Assembly (NCBI GenBank): GCA_030867875.1
Contig: JAOWCC010001368.1
Span: 1,054,001 to 1,118,000, forward strand
Origin: Actinernus sp. WN-2022
Taxonomy: Eukaryota; Cnidaria; Anthozoa; Actiniaria; Actinernidae
Length of the DNA: 64,000 nt
Reading direction: 5' to 3'
The position numbers were made by a program, and so were the translations under genes. This document shows, piece after piece, positions 59,201 through 64,000 of this stretch (position 1 is the stretch's first letter; each line of letters starts with the position of its first letter). A model generated the notes under the pieces. The model did not search any database and was not told where the DNA came from. It was given only the letters and a program-made list of their open reading frames with translations.

Positions 59201-59621
59201 AAAATGAATCCCTGCCTTGAAAAATAATTCTGATTATTCTGTATGAACCCTGTTCATGATAACCAGTATCCTAAAACAGAAAGCATGCCACATTTTGTAA
59301 CTTTATGAGATTGGAATGATATTTGCTGACAGCCATGTATCCAGGTATTGAAAAGTCAATTATGTTAAATAGATTCATGTGTTAGAGTAGCCTAATTTTC
59401 AGATGGTACAAGGTTGTCCGTTCACTTCCTCCAATCAGGCTAGTGTTAGAGGTACCCTAATATAATTTGTATTTACTGTTTTGTAGTGCACCAAGTGTAA
59501 ATCAGTGTTCCACAAGCTGTGCATTGCAGACAAGAAATGTCCAAAGTGTGTCAGACGAAAGAAACTAAATGCAGCTAAAGTGATTGACAAGACCACACTG
59601 GAGTTTGATTCTCCATGGTGA
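30607..59621 (+). CDS. PLEKHM1: PLEKHM1-like RUN and Rubicon-homology protein (16 exons)
   Basis: Exons: 30607-30646, 35453-35529, 35898-35938, 36208-36286, 37583-37678, 48903-48982, 49331-49401, 49541-49678, 50932-51207, 51754-52079, 54765-54963, 55525-55766, 56786-56917, 57446-57532, 57634-57717, 59487-59621. All have GT/AG borders and consistent phases, giving 701 codons including the stop. Residues about 12-205 form a RUN domain ([53 protein letters not shown]). Residues about 208-450 are a disordered linker with a possible LC3-interacting FEIV at about 426. Residues about 455-690 are the Rubicon-homology zinc domain ([42 protein letters not shown]). The family binds Rab7/LC3 and promotes late endosome and autophagosome fusion with lysosomes. 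No PH domains are seen, unlike vertebrate PLEKHM1. Exon 1 is the least certain. Confidence 0.87.
30741..30815 (+). mobile_element. tRNA-derived SINE head
   Basis: Pol III A box (tggcgcagtgg, 30752) and B box (ggttcgattcc, 30795) are correctly spaced in a tRNA-like region, but the acceptor stem does not close as in a functional tRNA. The body may continue to about 31230, a stretch with repeated tcgtct/aacat words. It lies in intron 1. Confidence 0.75.
31250..31880. repeat. Degenerate ATCGAT-rich repeat region
   Basis: Many irregular cgataacaatcgat/attgttatcgat words with opposite orientation at the two ends; gcgatcgataaaa near 31253 and tttatcgattgaac near 31858 suggest a decayed inverted-repeat element. 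Related words recur at 32340-32450. Intron 1. Confidence 0.5.
31999..32219. mobile_element. PIF/Harbinger-type MITE with TTA duplication
   Basis: The TIR gggcgcgttcgattgaccgt is matched by acggtcaatcgaacgcaccc at the right end, and similarity extends to about 38 bp. TTA flanks both ends (31996-31998 and 32220-32222). 221 bp, non-coding, intron 1. Confidence 0.8.
33455..34088. repeat. 78-bp tandem repeat, 8 copies
   Basis: The unit contains ttactattgctaaataacac, cataataggttacgctttg and ctattgtaaggtttg. Copies are nearly identical apart from c/t in tta(c/t)gc and a 7-base duplication in copy 2. Intron 1. Confidence 0.95.
34250..35225. repeat. 18-20-bp satellite (gtgctaacagcactttta)n
   Basis: The left part is heterogeneous (cttacagtgctaacagta, 18 bp). 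The right part, about 34837-35219, is about 19 almost identical 20-bp copies of cttttacggtgctaacagca. The gradient suggests recent amplification at the right edge. Intron 1. Confidence 0.95.
36497..36708. mobile_element. MITE with tatcaattccaaacctgcc TIRs
   Basis: The 19-bp left TIR is inverted at 36690-36708 (ggcaggtttggaattgata). The inner part has a second inverted pair around ggggcatttgcaatg. The same terminal words occur near 44447. Intron 4. Confidence 0.75.
36840..37480. repeat. Scattered gatcaaccacaatca-type words
   Basis: Irregular inverted and direct copies of ggtgatcaaccacaatcat and taatcgacc-like words in intron 4. They resemble the 30-bp TGATCA satellite at 45990-48435 and words at 48560-48790, so they may be related to its source. 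Confidence 0.5.
37860..39238. other. Intron 5 stretch without recognised features
   Basis: Between exon 5 and the hairpin at 39239 the DNA is AT-rich, with no coding exon or clear repeat apart from short tttcaagtttattt tails. Confidence 0.45.
39239..39881. mobile_element. Long foldback element with ~300-bp arms
   Basis: The left arm starting ggtcgtttccgctg and the right arm ending cagcggaaacgacc are reverse complements along almost their whole length. The outermost ~130 bp is nearly perfect and the centre near 39560 more diverged. No ORF. It is transcribed within intron 5 and would form a long double-stranded RNA hairpin. Confidence 0.9.
39885..40500. repeat. GATC-rich array 1 (aaggatccttaaagatctt)
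   Basis: Degenerate units with GATC about every 10-11 bp, mixing ggatcc and agatct palindromes. A longer duplicated block (39880-40000 and 40118-40240) is visible. It begins exactly at the right end of the foldback element. Confidence 0.9.
40500..42078. other. Intron 5 stretch without recognised features
   Basis: Apart from a few tapering aaggatcct words to about 40690, nothing identifiable. Confidence 0.45.
42079..42635. mobile_element. Foldback MITE with ~195-bp TIRs
   Basis: ttaaagtgcaactaacccct at the left end is inverted at the right end as ggggttagttgcactttaa. The arms match through gggtcgattcttgatcttacg to about 42270/42440, leaving a central spacer of about 170 bp. Non-coding, intron 5. 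Confidence 0.88.
42636..44239. other. Intron 5 stretch, possible LINE 3' end
   Basis: Mostly featureless. Near 44036 the sequence gaaataaacttgttgttgtt resembles the A-rich/TTG-repeat 3' tail of CR1-like retroposons, but no RT fragment precedes it. Confidence 0.35.
44240..44330. repeat. (TA)n microsatellites
   Basis: Two TA runs (about 44240-44277 and 44310-44326) separated by about 35 bp. Degenerate GATC words follow at 44460-44790. Confidence 0.9.
44940..45930. repeat. GATC-rich array 2, 88-bp unit
   Basis: About eight copies containing cctcatggatcttcaaagat, aagatctttaaagaacttg and aaggatctttgcaggatctt. Two copies have an extra 22-bp duplication of caagatctttaaagaacttg. Edges decay into shorter GATC words. 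Repetitive ORFs here are artefacts. Confidence 0.95.
45990..48435. repeat. 30-bp TGATCA satellite, about 80 copies
   Basis: The unit is gatcaccattgatcatggtt plus gttatatgtt. Variants (ccatt/ctgtt; tttg/cttg/ttcg; gttata/ataatta) recur in ordered blocks, suggesting a higher-order repeat. GATC spacing is 10 then 20 bp. Intron 5, ending about 470 bp before exon 6. Confidence 0.96.
49000..49215 (+). pseudogene. LINE reverse transcriptase C-terminal relic
   Basis: The short frame with [18 protein letters not shown] and an [12 protein letters not shown] end matches the C-terminal tail of CR1/L2-type ORF2. It lies in intron 6 with nothing else of the element left. Confidence 0.5.
50513..50729. mobile_element. 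MITE with gtgaatacag TIRs
   Basis: gtgaatacaggac...gggagccacaat is inverted at attgtggctcctg...ctgtattcac. About 37 bp of imperfect TIR, non-coding, intron 8. Confidence 0.65.
51291..51738. mobile_element. MITE next to the exon 10 acceptor
   Basis: TIRs cagggctcgaaatt and aatttcgagccctg. The inner palindrome around tttgacagctcc (51548) and ggagctgtcaaa (51634) gives a nested hairpin, with repeated tacgcctaa words. The right end is only 15 bp from the exon at 51754. Confidence 0.85.
52490..53520 (-). pseudogene. Decayed CR1-like LINE in intron 10
   Basis: Minus-strand traces: [19 protein letters not shown] near 53470-53410, [14 protein letters not shown] near 53210-53160, and a C-terminal [17 protein letters not shown] near 52760-52690. 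Many stops and shifts; no intact RT. Confidence 0.7.
52690..52983. repeat. 294-bp duplication, copy 1
   Basis: Nearly identical to 54099-54392, from ttggatcacaaaactgcag to cccaagacaatt. It covers part of the LINE relic, including a 23-bp internal tandem (ggttgtggcataactagctt). Confidence 0.9.
53551..54542. mobile_element. Second tatagcagagctcc MITE with nested insert
   Basis: The left end tatagcagagctcccaaa and right end ttgggagatctgctcata match the family at 27735-27989. It is enlarged by an internal caatacaa-rich tract near 53900-53990 and by the 294-bp duplicated LINE segment. Confidence 0.65.
54099..54392. repeat. 294-bp duplication, copy 2
   Basis: Copy of 52690-52983 in the same orientation, inserted in the MITE at 53551-54542. 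Only a few base differences are visible. Confidence 0.9.
56066..56306. mobile_element. MITE with ataggagatat TIRs
   Basis: ataggagatatattacagt at the left is inverted at the right as actgtaatatctcctat. A second inner pair is cctcacttcaatgcaatgaa with ttcattacatcgaagtgagg. Intron 12. Confidence 0.8.
57993..58283. mobile_element. MITE with tgacgtca-containing TIRs
   Basis: aattaccctatatcattatg plus acgtca is inverted as tgacgtcatagtgatatagg plus tcaatt. Non-coding, intron 15. Confidence 0.75.
58315..59075. repeat. Dispersed repeat, copy 2
   Basis: Matches 14995-15530 inside the Polinton. An insertion of about 185 bp (58705-58890) separates a partial duplicate of the 3' part, ending tagataccgaacattaatt. 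Intron 15. Confidence 0.8.
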
Positions 59622-60103
59622 TGCAGTAGCTGTAAATTACTCTACAAGCCATCTCTCCTCCACAGAGACTTCTCGTTTATTTCAATGAAAATGTGATGGG
59701 TTACCTGTGCTACTTCCCTGTGGCACAGGTAACCCAAGCACATGTTCATGAAAACAAAGGAGAGGAGCTACATGACTAACATATCCATGGAAGCAGTGGT
59801 TGCTTGATATGGTGAATGAACCTGCAGAATACAGGTTGAATGAAGTCCACAACACTTTCACATGATGACAATTCAAATCAGGGTTGGAAACTGGTCTCCC
59901 ATTTTGTTCTTAGTTTCCAGTTTTGGAAAAGTGAAATGACAGCTAAAAATGTTACTGTAAAATAAGGAATATTTAACAAATCACTAGTTTATAACAGTTT
60001 GGTATGAAAGCTTTATCAATAATGATTTTACTGAATCTCATTACATTGCTGAAGGGAAGCTTGTGTAACCTCAGTGCCACACATACATGTACTTAAACAT
60101 TGA

Positions 60104-60109
60104 AATAAA
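60104..60109 (+). promoter_or_regulatory. Candidate polyadenylation signal AATAAA
   Basis: AATAAA about 480 bp after the PLEKHM1-like stop codon. It is the first canonical signal noticed downstream. Confidence 0.45.
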
Positions 60110-60197
60110 TGAGAACTATTACATAAAAAAAAGACTTTTTAATGCCACTTTTTCCAAGTCTGTGTTCTTTATGGGGAGGGATATACCGGTACAGAGT

Positions 60198-60506
60198 GAA
60201 TACTAAGACAAAATGAAAGGCTGATTGTACAATTAGGGAAAATACTGGTATATAATTAATACCAATATTTCGGTCTCAGGGTACACAAGTACATGTATAT
60301 GGCAAGAAAACATTACACATTCATGTTTTCAAATTTGTAACAAATATTATTTATATGTAACAAATTTGAAAACATGAATGTCTAATGTTTTCTTGCCATA
60401 TAGTTGTGTACCCTGAGGAAGGTTGGCCATGCCAACCGAAATATCGGTATTAATTTATATATACGTGTATTTTCCCTAATCAGCCTTTCATTTCATCTTA
60501 GTATTC
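60198..60506. mobile_element. Foldback MITE between the convergent genes
   Basis: gaatactaagacaaaatgaaaggctgatt-type left end (60198 on) is inverted at 60478-60506. The arms reach nearly to the centre around caaatttgaaaacatgaatg, giving a stem of about 140 bp. Confidence 0.85.
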
Positions 60507-60793
60507 ATATATATTTGCTGATTATATTAGCTTATATTAGATCCCATACAACTTAGGTGATCCAGTACTTGCACTTCTTCCAAATTGGTCCTTGCATCTC
60601 AGTAGTCTACAGAATGGTAAGATTTACCAGAGATTTTTGGGAAGGAACTGGTTATTCTTCTTGAAACATTTGAATGCAAGAAATCAAACTTGAGTGAATG
60701 TATGTGCTATGGTGTAAATAAAATGTATCTAAAACAAAGAAAATATTTAAAGTCGGAAGATATATCTGGTTCCATTGAAATATTATTATCCAA

Positions 60794-63700
60794 CTAGGCT
60801 GCTCTCCATAATTGAGACCATGCACGTTTCCTATCCTCTTTACTAGTTGTTGGTATAGATTGTCCCTCTAGTGTTTCAACTCTATTTGTCTTTACAATAA
60901 TAGTCTCTTGATTGTCTCTTGCTTGTTGATGTTTGGTGGAATCTTCATTACAATCTATTGCCCTTTGTGAAGTATCTTCAGTGTTCTGTTCCTCTTTTCG
61001 TTCGAATGGCCACTGCTGATGTTCTAGGTCCTGCAGGGCATTTTCCTGTGAAATAATAACAGTTGACTTTATTATTTTAAAGTGCCCCTTATCCCACTTT
61101 AGTTAAAATTTATTTATTTTCAAAAGCTACGGTACATGAAAACTGAGGGAGAATGGGGGAAAATGAATGTGGTGCAATCCCTGCTTTTTTAAATCATGAT
61201 TAAAGTCGTAGACAATCAAAGATTCAAGGGAAAAAAACCTTTTTCACAGAATTACTCTAAAGATAAAAAAAAATGGAGTTATGGTACCATTACAGCAGAT
61301 GTTTCTCATCTCTTTGCTTTTCCAGTCGTTGATAGAAAAGGCAAAGAGATGAGAAACCTCTGCTCGCAGGGTAGAGTTATGGGCACTTTAAAAAGGCTGT
61401 AAACTTCATATTGATAATAAGTACTGCTTTATAGTATGCAATACTGTATGTGACTGAATATAACCTCACCCTTTCTCCAAGCACAAGTCTGATCATGGCC
61501 ATCGACTTTTTCACCTGGAAAGCAGTGTAAGCAATAATATATCAACACCACTCTTCAGAAGAGAACCCTTTTTGTGAATAGTGTGGTAGTATTATTATGT
61601 CCCACACTACTGTACGTAGTTACAAAGCCAACATATTTTATATTTCTATTGGATAGGTCTACACTCTTATTAATACAAATGGGAGTATTTCAGACTGCAT
61701 GACATGACACATTCTAATCTTCAATCTTTTCTATTATGGTAACACAGTTAGAACATCATACCTTATGGTATCTTTCTGGTGATGGCATTGGCACACCTTG
61801 TCTCTTTGCTTCGTGCATTACAGTGTTTAGCATGTTCCTTTCTTTTAAAAGCACATACCTACAACAACAGAAAAACTAGTTTCCTTGGTGCATTGCATTA
61901 TACTACAAATTCAGTCAACATCATGCACAATTATTGTTTATCACTAAAGTTCTGATTTCAAACCATGTCATTGTGCTGGTGAATTTAATCACACCCTTAA
62001 AAGTAAAACAACCTTATTTAAAGTCAGTAACTTGTGACAGTCTCATTGGACTGATCAACTTGAGGCTGACGTGGGACCTATGATTTTTACATCCTTATGT
62101 GAGAAGATGTGAAGGCGTAACCATTTCCAGTTCAAGAACAAGATTGCTTCACAAAGGCAGCACCTACTTAGTTATTTTAAGACCCGAGTGTTGGTGTGGC
62201 CGGGATTTGAACTCGTGACTTCTGACCTGCACGACAGCCCAGAGCTTAACCACTGTGCTAACCAAACATAAACAAGATAGACCACTTCACCTTCCAAGGG
62301 GCACAGTAGGTAATCAAGACAAACATGGTGGAAAAGACAGTGTTTGTACAGGAATCTGATGTGAAATATTTTGCCCAGAAATATAATTTAGTTAAGAAAT
62401 AAAATATTTGGGCAAAATGTTTGACAACCGGGGGGGGGGGGGTACTCCCATATATGGACTATACGGGGATGATCCGCTGGACAGGGTATGGTTTTTCGAG
62501 TTTCTGATCTTAGACAGGGTATCCATTTTCACATTGACAGATCTTGAACAGGGTATGGTATTTATCTAGTGCCGTTATTTAGTCTAGTGCTTGCTGAAGA
62601 CTTATTTAGTTATGACACTCGTTATACAAGATCACAATAAACACTGACATCTGACATCCAAGTATAGATAATTTGTTATTTGTCTTATAGAGGGAAAATT
62701 TTAACACTTTGTCTTGAACAGGGTATGGAAATTTGAGTTTTTTTGTCTTAAACAGTGTAAGGGTTTCAGAGCCCCAGCGGCACACCCCTACCCAACTTTA
62801 GGTAGAGTACCCCCCCCCCCCCCCCCCCCCCGGGTTTGACATCAGATTCTCATACAAATACCATACCTGCCAACTCTCCCGGTTTATGCAGGAGACTCCA
62901 GATTTTGGACCTCATCTCCCGGTCTCCCGGATAGAGCCTCAAATCTCCTGGTTTTTAGCCATTTTATGGATTGAGTTCACCGTTTTTCAGACTCAAGGGT
63001 TAAAAAATAAACGATTTTACTCTGAGTTGCATTTGCCTTCATTTCGTACACTAGCGAATGCACGAAAAGCACTGAGTGCACGACTCTCAATCGATCGTGA
63101 GGCGTCATGGACATTGTGTGATTGGTTACAACTCTCAGGCAGCGCCATATAAGCCATAATCTGATTTTTTCGAGAGTTTTAGGAAAGTCTTCGGAACACA
63201 ATCGGGGTATCTTCGGAAAAATTCGGAAATCATTACGTCATAACAAAGACTCAACCAACATTGGGCCATTCCATTTTTTTTCCAAAACCCCCCTATGGAA
63301 GACCACTGGAATCCAGGGAGATGGGGGGGTGTCCAATGATTGAAAATCCAAAGGGGAGGGGGTTCACAATTCTGTGGATTCCAGTGGGAGACCAGGGATT
63401 GAAGGTGAATTTCCAATGGGGAGGGGATGACAATCATTGAAAATCCAAGGAGGAGGGGTGGTAGAAGTTAGAAAATCCCAAGGGAAGGGGGGGATTAGTC
63501 AAAATTGAGCTCCCCCATAGGGGGGTTTTGGAAAAAAAATGGAATGGCCCATTCTCCAGATTTTAGAAGGCTGGGGGTTGGCAGGTATGAAATACTGACA
63601 GCCATCTGGGATTCCATTGGGAGCGCAAAGACACAGCAACCTCATTCCCAGTTATCTTTATGCACCTAATCCAAGATTAGGTTCTAGCTATGTACCCTAC

Positions 63701-63973
63701 CATAACTTGTGTAGATCATCGTTGCTTTTGATCCTTAGCTCTCCCGCCCTCCACCTTCTGCCTAATAAACATGTATTTAGCAAAACACGTGAACTTCTGT
63801 GAACCACGAGCTTGCACGAGTGTATTTATCTATGTTACATGATAGTTTTCATATTACCTGTTTTAACATTTTCTGGGGCGAGTTCTCCCATGTCTAATGC
63901 ACCAGGAGGGAAAAACTCGTCCAACCCACGAACACACGAGGTTGTCTGCAAATGTCGTACTAAACGAATGGCC
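60794..63973 (-). CDS. MRPL47: Mitochondrial ribosomal protein L47 (uL29m), 5' end outside window
   Basis: Exons on the minus strand: 63973-63858, 63761-63701, 61858-61762, 61514-61470, 61045-60794. All have AG/GT borders and compatible phases. The first visible exon reads [20 protein letters not shown]; the next ends NDDLHKLW, joining to [19 protein letters not shown] and [12 protein letters not shown], which is the uL29m core. The next exon gives [19 protein letters not shown]. The last exon (84 codons) is hydrophilic (Gln/Glu/Thr-rich, ending LWRAA) and does not resemble the usual C-terminal part. The protein belongs to the large subunit of the mitochondrial ribosome near the exit tunnel. 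The transit peptide and start are beyond 64000. It converges on the PLEKHM1-like gene. Confidence 0.85.
61074..61393. mobile_element. MITE with ttttaaagtgcccctta TIRs
   Basis: The left end ttttaaagtgccccttat is inverted near 61377-61393 (ttatgggcactttaaaa). An inner palindrome lies around catctctttgcttttcc and aaaaggcaaagagatg. In the last intron of MRPL47. Confidence 0.8.
62196..62272 (-). mobile_element. tRNA-derived SINE head
   Basis: On the minus strand the A box (tagcacagtgg) and B box (gagttcaaatccc) are at tRNA spacing with a long variable arm. It differs from the SINE at 30741. In an MRPL47 intron. Confidence 0.7.
62427..62835. mobile_element. Inverted-repeat element ending in G- and C-runs
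   Basis: ccgggggggggggggtactc at the left is inverted as gagtacccccccccc with a C-run of about 22 bases at the right. Inside are repeats of gacagggtatgg/gaacagggtatgg. It could form a long G/C stem or a G-quadruplex. Confidence 0.7.
62862..63589. mobile_element. MITE with catacctgccaac TIRs and a nested second MITE
   Basis: The outer pair is catacctgccaac (62862) and gttggcaggtatg (63589). Nested at 63263-63550 is an element with gggccattccattttttttc ends and inverted ccccatag/ctatgggg motifs. Non-coding, MRPL47 intron. Confidence 0.8.
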
Positions 63974-64000
63974 CTGAAAACACATCAAGATACGTTATAC

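Overview
The window is animal nuclear DNA: AT-rich, with spliced genes that have standard GT/AG junctions and many transposons, MITEs and satellites. The combination (PLEKHM1-like and MRPL47 genes, Polinton, Ngaro-type and CR1-like retroelements, frequent 'tacatgta' motifs) suggests a marine invertebrate, most likely an anthozoan cnidarian such as a stony coral. The taxon is an inference and was not tested.

Positions 1-4555 (left tip about 52 bp outside the window) hold a compact virus-like element that is visibly less AT-rich than its flanks. Long terminal inverted repeats end in imperfect 228-bp palindromes. Between them lie a Polinton-type DNA polymerase B cut off after its exonuclease domain, a truncated TFIIB/VLTF3-like transcription factor meeting it tail to tail, a Cys-rich protein, and an F-box plus ankyrin-repeat protein. 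It reads as an internally deleted, non-autonomous derivative of a larger linear DNA virus or transposon, and is the most unusual object here.

Positions 5624-27035 are a degraded Maverick/Polinton with roughly 0.4-kb TIRs and a 5-bp target duplication. It carries an HNH homing-endonuclease gene at the left end, several Polinton structural genes, packaging ATPase, major capsid protein, retroviral-type integrase and, at the right end, protein-primed DNA polymerase B. All long genes have stops or frameshifts. PolB is split by an Ngaro-type tyrosine-recombinase retrotransposon (16021-21934) and by a 5'-truncated CR1-like LINE (22008-23300). Other insertions sit at 7338-7880, 8130-10465 and about 14995-15530.

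Positions 27041-64000 are host genes. Two exons of a minus-strand gene with a ubiquitin-like N terminus (29613-30198) lie head to head with a 16-exon PLEKHM1-like gene (30607-59621, + strand, 700 codons plus stop; RUN domain, linker, Rubicon-homology zinc domain, no visible PH domains). Its 11-kb intron 5 holds three GATC-rich satellites, two long foldback elements and other repeats. MRPL47 (60794-63973, minus strand, 5' end outside the window) converges on it.

Functionally, the PLEKHM1-like product would act in late endosome/lysosome and autophagosome traffic, and MRPL47 is a mitochondrial ribosomal protein. The mobile elements look inactive as they stand.
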